From NCBI RefSeq assembly GCF_000521215.1, contig NZ_KI928932.1, forward strand, positions 271,316 to 331,260: a DNA stretch of 59,945 nucleotides, read 5' to 3'. The position numbers and the translations under genes are program-made. Below the pieces are notes generated by a model. It saw nothing but the letters and a program-made list of their open reading frames with translations, was not told where the DNA came from and searched no databases. This document shows, piece by piece, positions 1-9,750 of the stretch. Position 1 is the first letter of the stretch. Every line of letters starts with the position of its first letter. The stretch comes from Labrenzia sp. DG1229 (GTDB lineage Bacteria > Pseudomonadota > Alphaproteobacteria > Rhizobiales > Stappiaceae).

Positions 1-93
1 ACCCACCTCAAAGATATCCTCGCGGCACTTGAAGCCATAGCACCTGTGCTTGCCGACCAAAATCCAAAGATCGAGGGAGCGCATCATGAATGA
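1..93 (+). CDS. C-terminal end of an unidentified protein (5' end outside window)
   Basis: An open frame enters from the window edge and gives about 30 residues ending ...[10 protein letters not shown] before a TGA at 91-93. It overlaps the hutU start by 8 nt, so the two genes are probably cotranscribed and translationally coupled. Position suggests another histidine-utilisation gene, but the tail alone does not resemble any Hut enzyme end I can name, so I give no function. Confidence 0.5.
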   Translation, partial: THLKDILAALEAIAPVLADQNPKIEGAHHE

Positions 94-1759
94 TCGCCGA
101 CACAATGCGCGCGATGTTTATCCACCGACTGGTACGGAACTGAATGCAAGGTCCTGGCTGACCGAGGCTCCGCTGCGCATGCTGATGAACAATCTTCATC
201 CGGACGTCGCGGAAAACCCGCACGAACTCGTCGTCTACGGCGGCATCGGCCGGGCAGCCCGCACATGGGACGACTTCGACCGTATTGTCGCCAGCCTGAA
301 GCAGCTCGACGAAGACGAAACGCTGCTTGTCCAGTCCGGAAAGCCGGTCGGCGTTTTCAGAACCCACAAGGACGCCCCGCGCGTATTGATCGCCAATTCC
401 AATCTGGTACCGAACTGGGCAAACTGGGACCATTTCCACGAGTTGGATAAGATGGGTCTTGCCATGTACGGTCAGATGACGGCCGGATCCTGGATCTATA
501 TCGGCACGCAGGGCATCGTTCAGGGCACCTATGAAACTTTCATGGAAGCCGGACGGCAGCACTACGACGGCAACCTGAAAGGACGTTGGATTCTGACCGG
601 TGGCCTGGGTGGCATGGGCGGCGCACAGCCGCTTGCTGCGGTCATGGCGGGCGCTTGCTGCCTGGCGGTCGAATGTGATGAAAAGAGTGCCGATTTCCGG
701 CTGCGCACGCAGTACGTGGACGAAAAGACCCATTCACTGGATGAAGCGCTGGAACTGATCGGTCATTGGACCAAGGCAGGTGAAGCGAAATCCGTTGCGC
801 TGATCGGCAATGCTGCGGACGTCTTTCCCGAGCTGGTCAGGCGCGGCGTGAAACCCGATATCGTCACCGATCAGACGTCGGCGCATGACCCGGTAAACGG
901 ATACCTGCCGCAGGGTTGGACGGTAGCCGAATGGCGCGCAAAGGCGGAAACGGATCCCAAGGCTGTCGAAAAGGCCGCGCGCGCCTCCATGCGGGTCCAT
1001 GTCGAGGCAATGGTTGATTTCTGGAATGCCGGCGTACCGACCCTCGACTATGGCAACAACATTCGCCAGGTGGCTCTGGAAGAGGGTCTTGAAAACGCGT
1101 TCGCATTCCCGGGCTTTGTCCCAGCCTATATCCGTCCTCTGTTCTGCCGAGGTATCGGTCCGTTCCGCTGGTGCGCGCTTTCCGGCGATCCGGAAGACAT
1201 CTACAAGACCGACGCCAAGGTAAAGGAATTGATCCCGGACGACCCGCACCTGCACAACTGGCTCGACCTGGCGCGAGAGCGGATTTCTTTCCAGGGTCTG
1301 CCGGCGCGCATCTGCTGGGTCGGTCTCGGCCAACGGCACCGGCTCGGTCTTGCCTTCAACGAGATGGTCCGCAGCGGCGAATTGAAAGCACCGATCGTGA
1401 TCGGACGCGACCACCTGGATTCAGGATCTGTCGCATCTCCCAACCGCGAAACCGAGGCGATGCAAGACGGATCCGATGCCGTTTCGGACTGGCCTCTGTT
1501 GAACGCCCTGCTCAACACCGCATCCGGCGCGACCTGGGTGTCGCTGCATCATGGCGGTGGTGTCGGCATGGGATTTTCGCAACATTCGGGCATGGTCATC
1601 TGCTGCGACGGTACCGAAGATGCCGACAGGCGGATCGGCCGCGTGCTTTGGAACGACCCGGCGACTGGTGTGATGCGTCACGCCGACGCCGGCTACGAGA
1701 TCGCGCTGGACTGCGCGAAAGAACACGGACTCAACCTGCCGGGAATTTTGGGCAAGTAA
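86..1759 (+). CDS. hutU: Urocanate hydratase HutU
   Basis: Catalyses the second step of histidine degradation, urocanate to imidazolonepropionate, with tightly bound NAD+ as electrophile; cytoplasmic. From the ATG at 86 it gives 557 residues, the family's usual length, preceded by AGGGAG at 74-79; the longer frame from position 50 lacks such a site. The glycine-rich NAD-binding run GGLGGMGG starts at residue 172. The conserved cysteine of [11 protein letters not shown] falls at residue 410, matching the known active-site position. The start overlaps the upstream gene and a TRAP transporter follows 52 nt downstream on the same strand. Identification is very secure. Confidence 0.97.
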   Translation: MNDRRHNARDVYPPTGTELNARSWLTEAPLRMLMNNLHPDVAENPHELVVYGGIGRAARTWDDFDRIVASLKQLDEDETLLVQSGKPVGVFRTHKDAPRVLIANSNLVPNWANWDHFHELDKMGLAMYGQMTAGSWIYIGTQGIVQGTYETFMEAGRQHYDGNLKGRWILTGGLGGMGGAQPLAAVMAGACCLAVECDEKSADFRLRTQYVDEKTHSLDEALELIGHWTKAGEAKSVALIGNAADVFPELVRRGVKPDIVTDQTSAHDPVNGYLPQGWTVAEWRAKAETDPKAVEKAARASMRVHVEAMVDFWNAGVPTLDYGNNIRQVALEEGLENAFAFPGFVPAYIRPLFCRGIGPFRWCALSGDPEDIYKTDAKVKELIPDDPHLHNWLDLARERISFQGLPARICWVGLGQRHRLGLAFNEMVRSGELKAPIVIGRDHLDSGSVASPNRETEAMQDGSDAVSDWPLLNALLNTASGATWVSLHHGGGVGMGFSQHSGMVICCDGTEDADRRIGRVLWNDPATGVMRHADAGYEIALDCAKEHGLNLPGILGK

Positions 1760-1811
1760 CGAACATGGCAGGACGCTCTGATCCGACGAATTTGAACTGA
1801 GGGGAATTAGC

Positions 1812-2909
1812 ATGAAAAGACGTGATTTTCTCAAAGCCGGTGCAACCGGAACCGCCGCTGCGGCGGCAACAGCGCTCGCCGCTCCGGCGATTGCCCAGGA
1901 CATCCGCCAGTGGCGCATGGTCACCGCCTGGCCGAAAAACCTGCCAGGTCCCGGTGTCGCGGCCCAGATGCTTGCGGACCGCATCACGGCTCTGTCCGGT
2001 GGACGCATCGAGGTAAAACTCTTTGCAGCAGGCGAGATTGTTCCAGGCAACGGCGTCTTCGACGCGGTCGGTCAGGGAACGGCGGAGCTCTACCACGCTG
2101 TTCCGGCCTACTGGGGTTCCAAGTCAAAGGGTATCCTTCTGTTCGGATCCCAGCCTTTTGGTCTGACAGCGCCCGAACAGGCTGGTTGGCTGATCCACGG
2201 CGGCGGTCAGGCGCTTTACGACGAGATCTACGGCGGGTTCAACCTGAAGCCATTCCTTTGCGGCAACTCCGGTCCGCAATGGGCAGGCTGGTTCCGCACC
2301 GAAATCAACAGTGTCGACGACCTGAAAGGCTTGAAGTTCCGGTCGACAGGTCTGGCCTCCGAAATGTGTTCCAAGCTCGGCATGGCGGTTCAGGCCATGA
2401 GCGGTCCTGCCATGTTCCAGGCGCTTCAATCCGGCGCACTCGATGCGGGTGAATTCATCGGGCCGTGGACCGACAGCGCACTCGGCTACTACCAGATTGC
2501 CAAAAACTACTATTGGCCCGGCGTCGGTGAGCCGTCTTCCGCGGAAGAGTGTGCGGTCAATCTGGAAGCCTACAATGATCTGCCGGACGATCTTAAGGCT
2601 GCCGTCTCGCACGCCTGTGCGAGCCTCTACAACGATGTCCTGACCGAATACAACACCAAACACGCTCAGGCTCTGACCCAATTGGTCAACGAGCATGACG
2701 TGATGGTGCGAAAGCTGCCGGACGAGGTCATCGTGGCCATGGGCAACGCGGCTGGTGAAGTCATTACGGATCTACGCTCCAGCGATGACGAACTGGTCAA
2801 GCGTATCACGGAAAGTTTCCTCGCCTACCGTGCTCTGATGCATGAATACATGCCGTACGCCGACAACGGCCAGATGAACGCACGGTTGCTGGACTACAAG
2901 TACGACTGA
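1812..2909 (+). CDS. TRAP transporter substrate-binding protein (DctP family)
   Basis: Periplasmic solute receptor of a tripartite ATP-independent transporter. The first 29 residues are a Tat-type signal (KRRDFLKAG, then an Ala-rich stretch ending APAIAQ). The mature part follows the mannitol/chloroaromatic branch of the DctP family (MVTAWPKNLPG near the start, WFRTEINSVDDLKGLKFR in the middle). 365 residues is normal. An AGGGG site precedes the ATG. It is followed by a strong hairpin and a repeat before its two membrane partners, a usual arrangement that lets the receptor be made in excess. Substrate is unknown; nearness to hutU makes a histidine-related or other small acid possible, but this is inference. 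Confidence 0.93.
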   Translation: MKRRDFLKAGATGTAAAAATALAAPAIAQDIRQWRMVTAWPKNLPGPGVAAQMLADRITALSGGRIEVKLFAAGEIVPGNGVFDAVGQGTAELYHAVPAYWGSKSKGILLFGSQPFGLTAPEQAGWLIHGGGQALYDEIYGGFNLKPFLCGNSGPQWAGWFRTEINSVDDLKGLKFRSTGLASEMCSKLGMAVQAMSGPAMFQALQSGALDAGEFIGPWTDSALGYYQIAKNYYWPGVGEPSSAEECAVNLEAYNDLPDDLKAAVSHACASLYNDVLTEYNTKHAQALTQLVNEHDVMVRKLPDEVIVAMGNAAGEVITDLRSSDDELVKRITESFLAYRALMHEYMPYADNGQMNARLLDYKYD

Positions 2910-2937
2910 ACGTTCTGACAGTCGGCTTTATAACACT

Positions 2938-2970
2938 GTGTCCGGAGGAGCAGACAGCCTCTCCGGACAC
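2938..2970 (+). terminator. Hairpin after the TRAP receptor gene (attenuator or mRNA-stabilising element)
   Basis: GTGTCCGGAG at 2938-2947 pairs perfectly with CTCCGGACAC at 2961-2970, a 10-bp stem with a 13-nt loop. There is no strong T-run, so it may be an RNA-stability element or partial terminator rather than a full stop. It lies 29 nt after the dctP stop codon and well before dctQ. Confidence 0.6.
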
Positions 2971-2974
2971 TTGG

Positions 2975-3086
2975 TTGTCATCCCTGCAAAAGCAGGAAAC
3001 CGGTATTGCCACCCGTTGCCATGGTTCACGGATCCAGCCAGCGCACCGGATCCCGGAACGGAGCCACACACCGGCCGGGATGACAA
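2975..3086. repeat. Dispersed intergenic repeat with 10-bp terminal inverted repeats
   Basis: The element begins TTGTCATCCC and ends GGGATGACAA, a perfect 10-bp inverted pair, and contains an internal GGATCCCGG block. A related unit with the same ends lies at 45123-45237. It fills most of the gap between dctP and dctQ and has no open frame. It resembles small palindromic intergenic repeats common in alphaproteobacterial genomes. Confidence 0.6.
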
Positions 3087-3142
3087 TCAGGAACAATTCT
3101 GATTCAAATTGAACACCAGGTTTTTGGGCAGGATAAACCGCA

Positions 3143-3646
3143 ATGCTGAAACTCGCGGACGTGCTGGAGCGCGTCAATTCTTTTATAGGCAATACGCTGT
3201 GCTGGGCAGCGCTTGCCATGATGCTCCTGCAATTCGTGATCGTGCTCCTGCGATATGTCTTTGGTTACAGCTACATTTTTCTGGATGAGGGTGTCCTTTA
3301 CTTCCACGCAGCCCTCTTCATGCTCGGTGCAGGGTATACATTCCTCGTCAACGCCCATGTCAGGGTGGATATCTTCTACGCCAAATGCACCGAACGGACG
3401 CAGGCATGGATCGACCTGTTCGGCCACCTGTTTCTGCTCACGCCCGCACTCATCGTGCTGATCTGGTTTTCCTGGCCCTATGTGCGCGGCAGCTGGGCGA
3501 TACTGGAAGGTCCGATATCCGTCGGCGGCATTCCGGCCTCCTATCTGCTCAAATCCCTCATTCCGGCTTACTGCGTGCTTTTGCTCATCCAGGGTGTTGC
3601 GGCCTTCATCCGTGACATTGCGAAGCTGAGGGGTGCCGGTGCATGA
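3143..3646 (+). CDS. TRAP transporter small permease (DctQ family)
   Basis: 167-residue inner-membrane subunit with four hydrophobic segments, the usual DctQ topology. It links the periplasmic receptor to the large permease and is needed for transport. Recognisable elements are the first helix (LAMMLLQFVIVLLRYVFG) and the following FLDEGVLYFHAALFML segment. It overlaps the large permease gene by 4 nt (ATGA), so the two are translationally coupled. It belongs with the receptor at 1812. Confidence 0.9.
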   Translation: MLKLADVLERVNSFIGNTLCWAALAMMLLQFVIVLLRYVFGYSYIFLDEGVLYFHAALFMLGAGYTFLVNAHVRVDIFYAKCTERTQAWIDLFGHLFLLTPALIVLIWFSWPYVRGSWAILEGPISVGGIPASYLLKSLIPAYCVLLLIQGVAAFIRDIAKLRGAGA

Positions 3647-5193
3647 GCCTGCCACTCGACCTCATCATGTTCGGAGCGCTGATCGCCTTCATTCTGCTCG
3701 GTTATCCCGTGGCTTTCACGATAGCCGGGGTTGCCACCGGATTTGCGCTTCTCGGCTGGTTGCTCGGAGACTTCAATATCCAACTCATGGGTGCGATGGG
3801 CCAACGGTTCTTCGGCGTCCTCGTCAATCCCGTTCTGACTGCAATTCCGCTTTTCGTTCTGATGGGAGTCATCCTGGAAAAGAGCCGAATTGCCGAAGAA
3901 CTCCTGGAGACCATGGGGCGTCTTTTCGGGAGGATGAACGGCGGCCTCGGTGTCTCAGTCATACTCGTTGGAGCACTGCTTGCGGCCTCTACCGGCATCG
4001 TAGGTGCAACCGTCGTTGCCATGGGGCTTATTGCCCTGCCGACCATGCTTCGGAATGGCTATGATCCGAAACTTGCTTCCGGAATGGTCTGCACCGCCGG
4101 AACGCTCGGCCAGATCATCCCGCCATCGACCCTCTTGATTATCCTTGCGGACGTTATGTCGAATGCCTTCCAGCAGGCACAATACGCGCAAGGAAAGTTC
4201 ACGATAGAGACCATTTCCGTGGGGCAGACTTTTGCCGCCGCCATGGTCCCGGGTCTGCTGCTGGTTGTCGTCTACTGCGTCTATGTTCTGGCCCGTGCCA
4301 GGTTCTATCCAGATGATGCCCCGGCAATGAACGAAAGTGTCGACCAGCCGTCCGGCGGGGAAATCGCCGCCGCCATCGTTCCACCAATTCTACTGATCAT
4401 CGCTGTACTGGGTTCGATTCTCGGCGGAATCGCCTCCCCGAACGAGGCTGCATCTGTCGGTGCGGTCGGCGCCATTCTTCTTGCCGGGCGCCGACTTGGC
4501 GTTTCCACGAAGCTGATTGTACTGGCAACGCTCGCCCTGCTCGTCCTTGCAGTTGCCGCAACAATTCTGCCGGTCCGTCTGCAACGATCCGACGTCACAC
4601 CCGTTGGTTATCTGCTTGCGGCGGTTTATGCCGGCCTTGCCATCTTCGCCGTCGGCGTTGTGGTTCGCATCCTGCTGGCTGCATTTGGCGACGGTCTCCT
4701 GAAAGCCTCTCTCCTGTCGACACTCACGGTCACATCGATGATCTTCGCCACCATCCTCATGGCGAGTTTCTTTTCACTCGTCTTTGTCGGCCTTGGCGGC
4801 GAAGACAGGGTGCATGCGATCCTGAATGAAATGCCTGGCGGAGCAACCGGTGCACTGATCTTTGCCATGCTGTTCGTCTTCGTCCTGGGCTTCTTCCTCG
4901 ACTTTGTCGAGATTTCGGTAATCCTCCTGCCCGTGCTTATCCCGCCACTCATCCTGATGGGGATTGACCCGATCTGGCTGACTGTCCTGATCGCGATCAA
5001 TCTCCAGACATCTTTCCTGACACCACCGTTCGGCTTTTCCCTGTTCTACCTGCGCGGCGCTGCGCCCAAGGAAATCACCACCGGCCAGATCTATCGTGGA
5101 GTGGTGCCCTTCATAGGGCTTCAGATCATCGCAGTGGCCATCTTGTGGCTGTTCCCGATCCTCGCCACCTGGATGCCGCGGTCTCTTTATTGA
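3643..5193 (+). CDS. TRAP transporter large permease (DctM family)
   Basis: 516-residue multi-spanning membrane protein carrying the Na+-coupled transport path. Typical features are the N-terminal ALIAFILLGYPVAF segment, the IIPPSTLLIILADV loop and the C-terminal TSFLTPPFGFSLFYLRG signature. A long insertion around residues 270-350 with extra hydrophobic segments is usual for the larger DctM members paired with mannitol/chloroaromatic-type receptors. Its 3' end overlaps the convergent GH3 gene by 7 nt. Confidence 0.93.
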   Translation: MSLPLDLIMFGALIAFILLGYPVAFTIAGVATGFALLGWLLGDFNIQLMGAMGQRFFGVLVNPVLTAIPLFVLMGVILEKSRIAEELLETMGRLFGRMNGGLGVSVILVGALLAASTGIVGATVVAMGLIALPTMLRNGYDPKLASGMVCTAGTLGQIIPPSTLLIILADVMSNAFQQAQYAQGKFTIETISVGQTFAAAMVPGLLLVVVYCVYVLARARFYPDDAPAMNESVDQPSGGEIAAAIVPPILLIIAVLGSILGGIASPNEAASVGAVGAILLAGRRLGVSTKLIVLATLALLVLAVAATILPVRLQRSDVTPVGYLLAAVYAGLAIFAVGVVVRILLAAFGDGLLKASLLSTLTVTSMIFATILMASFFSLVFVGLGGEDRVHAILNEMPGGATGALIFAMLFVFVLGFFLDFVEISVILLPVLIPPLILMGIDPIWLTVLIAINLQTSFLTPPFGFSLFYLRGAAPKEITTGQIYRGVVPFIGLQIIAVAILWLFPILATWMPRSLY

Positions 5194-6428
5194 TCCGGTG
5201 AGAGCAGACAAAGATGCTCGCCGGGCGCTATCGCCGATAACCTGCTTTCCGGCATCCGCAATGCGGATGTCTGGGGATCGTGTGGTTCACGCAGACGATC
5301 TTTCAGGGTCAGTATCCGGCCATAGGCCGCATCGATTTTCCGAACCAGAAGCGGATCATTTTCGGCTGCCACAAGAAGAATTTTTGCAACCTTTTCAGGA
5401 ATTCTCGGGTCAGGCCGCTTGTCGTTGGCAAAGAGCAGGATGTCGGTTTGTGCTTGAACAGCCCGTAAAACGGCTTCTTCCAGCGAGAAGTTCCATCTGA
5501 TGGCATCCATCTGGATGTCATCTGAAATAACGACGCCTTCAAACCCAAGATCGTTTCGCAGGACTTTCACCAGCGCTGTCTCTGAAAGAGACATCGGTAC
5601 ATCCTCATGAACACTCTCGATCGTCCGGTTGATGACATGGGCCGTCATGATCAGGTCGACCTTTGCATCGTCGATCAGTTGCCGAAAGGGCTCCAACTCG
5701 TCCGGTGACCAGGTATTCGATACGTCTACTGCGCCCTTGTGGCTGTCTCGTCGGCTCGAACCGTGCCCAGGAAAGTGCTTCAACGCCGTCAGGACACCAT
5801 GGTGTCTGTGGGCGGAAACAAACGCTGCTCCATAATCTGCAACGCGGTCCGGATCTGAGGAAAAGGACCGCCCCAGCCCCCCGATAATCGGATTGCGTGG
5901 ATTGACATCAACATCGACAACGGGCCCGAGATTGAGCGTGAAACCCCAGTCTGCAAGCGTCCTGGCAAGTGCTCTGTAAGTCTTTGCCGCTTCGGACGGG
6001 TTCCCCCGACGTGCCATTCGTTTTGCAGCTGGTGTATGCGGAAAGCCATGATGCTGCTTCAAACGCTGCACCTTCCCGCCTTCCTGGTCGATCGCAATCA
6101 AAGGCGGCAGATGGGTTTGCGCAGCTTCCCTCAACGCCGCATTCATCCGCCGCACGGTCTGACGGTTCTGCAAATTCCGCCCGAGATAGAGCACCCCGCC
6201 GATCTCACCGCTTTCCATCTGCGCCCGGACCTGTTTGAAGCCCGCTCGATCGACCGAGTTTCCCAAAAACCCGACCAGAATCATCTGGCCGATTTTCTCT
6301 TGCAATGTGACGGTTTCTTCAGCGCGGACAACTTTCTCGACGATGTCCGCTCGCGTATCACCGGGACCGCTAACGACCAACAGAAACGAATAGACAATTG
6401 CTGCTAAAATCCGGTGTGGCACCCTCAT
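5187..6428 (-). CDS. Secreted glycoside hydrolase family 3 protein (beta-N-acetylhexosaminidase-like)
   Basis: 413 residues with an N-terminal hydrophobic export signal, so probably periplasmic. GH3 motifs are in order: AIDQEGGKVQRL, KHFPGHG with the His thought to act as acid/base in NagZ-type enzymes, and VISDDIQMDAI with the catalytic Asp. The KHFPGHG signature points to beta-N-acetylhexosaminidase activity. NagZ normally works in the cytoplasm on cell-wall fragments; the signal peptide makes this one different, perhaps acting on chitin oligosaccharides or murein in the periplasm. GGAGGG lies 4 nt before the ATG. It runs convergent to the TRAP operon. Confidence 0.88.
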   Translation of the reverse strand: MRVPHRILAAIVYSFLLVVSGPGDTRADIVEKVVRAEETVTLQEKIGQMILVGFLGNSVDRAGFKQVRAQMESGEIGGVLYLGRNLQNRQTVRRMNAALREAAQTHLPPLIAIDQEGGKVQRLKQHHGFPHTPAAKRMARRGNPSEAAKTYRALARTLADWGFTLNLGPVVDVDVNPRNPIIGGLGRSFSSDPDRVADYGAAFVSAHRHHGVLTALKHFPGHGSSRRDSHKGAVDVSNTWSPDELEPFRQLIDDAKVDLIMTAHVINRTIESVHEDVPMSLSETALVKVLRNDLGFEGVVISDDIQMDAIRWNFSLEEAVLRAVQAQTDILLFANDKRPDPRIPEKVAKILLVAAENDPLLVRKIDAAYGRILTLKDRLREPHDPQTSALRMPESRLSAIAPGEHLCLLSPDQ

Positions 6429-6743
6429 TTGGCCCTCCGAGCTCTCGACGACACGCCTCAGGCTGTAAATAAGGCACGATCCAGTGTTTTCACATGAAAA
6501 TTACATTGCTGCCATTCAGACCCGCAAAGCGCACGAACCGACCCTGGGACACAGCTTCAAAACAGAGCTGCCGCTTGAGGTTTCGAGCGCGCCGAATACC
6601 ACGCAGGATGTGTGAAAGGCGCGACGATCAGGGATAACTCGAATTTGCGCGAGTAAGGTTAGCTCTGTTGACGCGCCGAGTGACGACAGGCTTTGTTCAA
6701 CGACGTACAAACCAAGAATGTTGCGATCAAGCTGAGGTAAGAA
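6429..6743. promoter_or_regulatory. Divergent intergenic region between the GH3 and carboxymuconolactone-decarboxylase-like genes
   Basis: 315 nt with no convincing open frame. It must hold the promoters of both divergent genes. A GAGGTAAG ribosome-binding site sits just before the ATG at 6744. I see no clear operator or terminator. Confidence 0.4.
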
Positions 6744-7130
6744 ATGGATCAGGATCTGTTCGAAAAGGGACTGGAACAACGAAAGGCAACGCTCGGAGCC
6801 GAGTATGTCGAGAACAACCTGGCCAAGGCGGACGAGTTTACCCGCCCGTTTCAGGAGGCGATGACCGCCTGGTGCTGGGGGTTCGGCTGGGGCGATGACG
6901 TGATTGACGCCAAGACCCGCTCCATGATGAATCTCGCAATGATCGGCGCGCTCGGCAAGATGACCGAGTGGGAAATTCATTGCCGGGGTGCAATCAACAA
7001 TGGCGTCACCAGGGAGGAAATTCGCGCGATCATTCATGTGGTTGGAATCTACTGCGGCGTCCCGCAAGCGCTTGAGTGCTTCCGGGTCGCGAAAAAGGTT
7101 CTGGAGGAGCAAGATCCGAACCAGAAGTGA
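6744..7130 (+). CDS. Carboxymuconolactone decarboxylase family protein (PcaC-like)
   Basis: 128 residues, the size of gamma-carboxymuconolactone decarboxylase. The segment EIHCRGAINNGVTREEIRAI and the later GIYCGVPQALECFRVAKKV match the PcaC-type helical core, which in PcaC decarboxylates 4-carboxymuconolactone in protocatechuate breakdown. There is no CxxC thiol pair as in AhpD, so a peroxidase role is unlikely. No other protocatechuate gene is nearby, so the physiological substrate is uncertain. A good Shine-Dalgarno site lies directly upstream. Confidence 0.82.
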   Translation: MDQDLFEKGLEQRKATLGAEYVENNLAKADEFTRPFQEAMTAWCWGFGWGDDVIDAKTRSMMNLAMIGALGKMTEWEIHCRGAINNGVTREEIRAIIHVVGIYCGVPQALECFRVAKKVLEEQDPNQK

Positions 7131-7165
7131 TTTTCCCTGCCGATTCGGGGCGTGCCCCTTGCAAT

Positions 7166-7229
7166 CCCGGACCTGGTCCGGGAACGGCAGTTTCAGGTGT
7201 TCATATGTGACCCCGGTTCAAGGCCGGGG
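7166..7229. repeat. Two GC-rich hairpins upstream of tupB
   Basis: CCCGGAC at 7166-7172 pairs with GTCCGGG at 7176-7182 around a 3-nt loop, and CCCCGG at 7211-7216 pairs with CCGGGG at 7224-7229. No T-run follows either. They may be a degenerate intergenic repeat of the kind at 2975-3086, or end the upstream transcript. Confidence 0.4.
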
Positions 7230-7395
7230 AAGCGCATTGGAGACCGCGTAACAACTCCATTCAAAACCAGAAAACGGCTATTTCACTGCGCCCATCCGGA
7301 TTGCGGTGTTTTTTTCGCATCAAAACACTGACTGGGAATTGGTTTTTTGTGCATTTTACGCTATTTTTTCCGAACAAGCGGGAGGAAACGCAGGA

Positions 7396-8103
7396 ATGGA
7401 CAGCTTCTGGAGCGTGCTGGGCGGGGCATTTGCCCTTGTTTTCGCACTTGATCCGGATCTTTTGGAAATCATCGGCCTTTCCATGCGGGTCACGCTTACG
7501 GCTGTCTTGTTTGCCTGCCTGATCGGACTGCCCCTCGGCGCGGCAGTCGGCGCCTTCCGATTTCCAGGGCGTACGTTGCTGGCAGTGATCCTGAATGCCC
7601 TCATGGGCTTGCCCCCCGTTGTGGTTGGTCTTGTCGTCTATCTTCTTCTGTCCGCCTCCGGACCACTTGGCCCGCTACGCCTGCTCTACACTCCAGGCGC
7701 AATGATCATTGCGCAGATGATTATCGTGACGCCGATAGTCGCCGCCCTCACCCGCCAGGTTGTCGAGGACATCGATCGCGAATATGCAGAACAGTTCGCT
7801 TCGCTCGGTGTAGGCGCCCTGGACCGACTGCTGTCGCTCTTGTGGGATGCCCGTTACAGCCTATTGACGGTGACCCTGGCAGGGTTCGGTCGTGCCGTTG
7901 CCGAAGTCGGTGCCGTCCTTATCGTCGGTGGCAACATCAATCATGTCACCCGCGTGATGACCACGACAATCGCGCTGGAGACCTCCAAGGGGAACCTGCA
8001 GCTTGCACTCGCACTTGGTGTCATTCTCCTGTTGATCGCATTTTCCGTGAATGCCTGTGTCATGGCCCTGAGGGCCTCTGCCGTGAGAGCTGCCTATGCG
8101 TGA
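7396..8103 (+). CDS. tupB: Tungstate ABC transporter permease TupB
   Basis: 235-residue inner-membrane permease with about five to six hydrophobic segments and the ABC coupling region EYAEQFASLGVGALDRLLSLLW. The late motif GFGRAVAEVGAVLIVGGNI is typical of TupB/WtpB-type permeases. Start chosen at ATG 7396 because GGAGG (7381-7385) precedes it; the frame is open back to 7306 but that part looks non-coding. The stop overlaps tupC by 8 nt. It imports tungstate with TupA and TupC, plausibly for the neighbouring formate dehydrogenase. Confidence 0.92.
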   Translation: MDSFWSVLGGAFALVFALDPDLLEIIGLSMRVTLTAVLFACLIGLPLGAAVGAFRFPGRTLLAVILNALMGLPPVVVGLVVYLLLSASGPLGPLRLLYTPGAMIIAQMIIVTPIVAALTRQVVEDIDREYAEQFASLGVGALDRLLSLLWDARYSLLTVTLAGFGRAVAEVGAVLIVGGNINHVTRVMTTTIALETSKGNLQLALALGVILLLIAFSVNACVMALRASAVRAAYA

Positions 8104-8917
8104 CGCCGTATTTGACCTTCCCGCCGCGCCATCTGGCTATCGCCCAACTACTGTCAGGGATGAAATGCTCCTGGAAGCCAGCGATCTCGTCTTTGAAGCA
8201 GGTGGTCAACGGCTTTTGTGCGGTGTCGATGTCTCGATCCGCAAAGGCGCACGGACACTCGTCATGGGCCCAAATGGCGCTGGAAAGAGCTTGCTCCTGC
8301 GGCTGCTCCACGGGCTACTCAAACCAGCGCAAGGCGAAGTTCTCTGGCAGGGCACACCCTTGACAAAACAGGCAATGCGCGCGCAGGCGATGGTGTTTCA
8401 GCGCCCGGTTCTGCTGCGCCGCTCCGTACTCGCAAATCTGAAGTTCGCCCTCTCCGTGCGCGGTCTGCGCGGGGCCGAACGCGCCGAAAAAATCGAAGTG
8501 GCGCTGGCCGCTGCCGGACTGTCTCATCTCGCCAAACAACCGGCGCGCGTTCTGTCCGGCGGAGAGCAGCAACGTCTTGCGGTGGTTCGGGCACTCGCCT
8601 GCGAGCCGGATCTGCTGTTTCTGGACGAGCCCACGGCAAATCTCGACCCGGCATCCACGGCAGCTATCGAGACCCTCGTTCTGGAGGCAAATGCACGCGG
8701 CGTCACGATCGTGCTCGTAACTCATGATTCCGGACAGGCAAAACGACTGGGGCAAGACGTCATCTTTCTCCAGGACGGGCGCGTCGCGGAAGCCGGCCCG
8801 GCCAGCCAGGTCCTCGGTACGCCGCGGAGCGAACCTGCCCGTGCGTGGCAAGACGGGCGGCTTTATCTCGGAGCCAACACCAGATCCATCAACGATCGCT
8901 TCAGGAGGACCTTTTGA
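8096..8917 (+). CDS. tupC: Tungstate ABC transporter ATP-binding protein TupC
   Basis: Cytoplasmic ATPase of the tungstate importer. Walker A GPNGAGKS, signature LSGGEQQR, Walker B LLFLDEPTANLDP and the H-loop VTHD are all present. From ATG 8096 the protein is 273 residues and overlaps tupB by 8 nt. A second candidate start at 8165 (ATG, with AGGGA 4 nt before) would give about 250 residues and start just before the conserved LEASDLVF segment, so the first 23 residues may not be translated. Confidence 0.92.
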   Translation: MRDAVFDLPAAPSGYRPTTVRDEMLLEASDLVFEAGGQRLLCGVDVSIRKGARTLVMGPNGAGKSLLLRLLHGLLKPAQGEVLWQGTPLTKQAMRAQAMVFQRPVLLRRSVLANLKFALSVRGLRGAERAEKIEVALAAAGLSHLAKQPARVLSGGEQQRLAVVRALACEPDLLFLDEPTANLDPASTAAIETLVLEANARGVTIVLVTHDSGQAKRLGQDVIFLQDGRVAEAGPASQVLGTPRSEPARAWQDGRLYLGANTRSINDRFRRTF

Positions 8918-9750
8918 ACAGACGCTTTTTCGCGACAATCCTAGCAGCCGCCTTGATTGGAGGCGCAACCGTCCAGTCTGCGAGCGGGGAAGACAAGTTC
9001 ATTGTCGTCCAGTCAACAACCTCAACCCAGAATTCCGGTCTGTTCGACGACATCCTGCCGGGATTCCAGGAAACGACCGGAATTGAAGTTCGGGTCGTCG
9101 CCGTGGGAACCGGTCAGGCGGTCAGGAATGCAGCCAACGGGGATGGCGATGTTCTCCTGGTGCACTCCAAACCGTCGGAAGAAAAATTCGTTGCCGACGG
9201 CCTGGGTGTGTCCCGGGCAGATGTGATGTACAACGATTTCGTGATAGTCGGCCCTGAGGCTGACCCGGCCGGCGTCGCTGGTGGACGTGACGTTGTTACA
9301 GCGCTGAAAGCAATTGCGAAAGGCGCGACACCGTTTGCATCACGAGGCGACGACAGCGGCACGCACAAGGCGGAACTTCGCCTCTGGAACGCAGCGGACA
9401 TCGACGCCGCAGCGGAATCCGGCGACTGGTACCGCGAGACCGGTTCCGGAATGGGGGCCACACTTAACACCGGAATCGGCATGGATGCCTACATCATGAC
9501 CGACCGCGCCACCTGGATCGCATTCGGCAACAAGGGCAACCACGAAATTCTGGTCGAAGGTGATCCCAGGATGTTCAATCAGTACGGCGTGATCCTCGTC
9601 AACCCAAATGTCCATCCGCATGTGAAGGCGGAATTGGGACAGACCTTCATCGACTGGCTCTTGTCCAGGGAAGGCCAACAGGCTATCGCCGGCTACAAGG
9701 TCGACGGCCACCAGTTGTTCTTTCCAAATGCGAATGACGGCTCGAGCTGA
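8914..9750 (+). CDS. tupA: Tungstate-binding periplasmic protein TupA
   Basis: 278 residues from a TTG start at 8914 that shares bases with the tupC stop; AGGAGG at 8903-8908 fixes this start over the longer frame from 8845. An N-terminal export signal (FFATILAAALIGGATVQSA) is followed by VVQSTTSTQNSGLFDD, whose TTST element is the oxyanion-contact motif of TupA proteins. VMYNDFVIVGPEADPAGV also fits the family. It captures tungstate in the periplasm. The three genes form one operon in order B-C-A. Confidence 0.93.
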   Translation: MNRRFFATILAAALIGGATVQSASGEDKFIVVQSTTSTQNSGLFDDILPGFQETTGIEVRVVAVGTGQAVRNAANGDGDVLLVHSKPSEEKFVADGLGVSRADVMYNDFVIVGPEADPAGVAGGRDVVTALKAIAKGATPFASRGDDSGTHKAELRLWNAADIDAAAESGDWYRETGSGMGATLNTGIGMDAYIMTDRATWIAFGNKGNHEILVEGDPRMFNQYGVILVNPNVHPHVKAELGQTFIDWLLSREGQQAIAGYKVDGHQLFFPNANDGSS

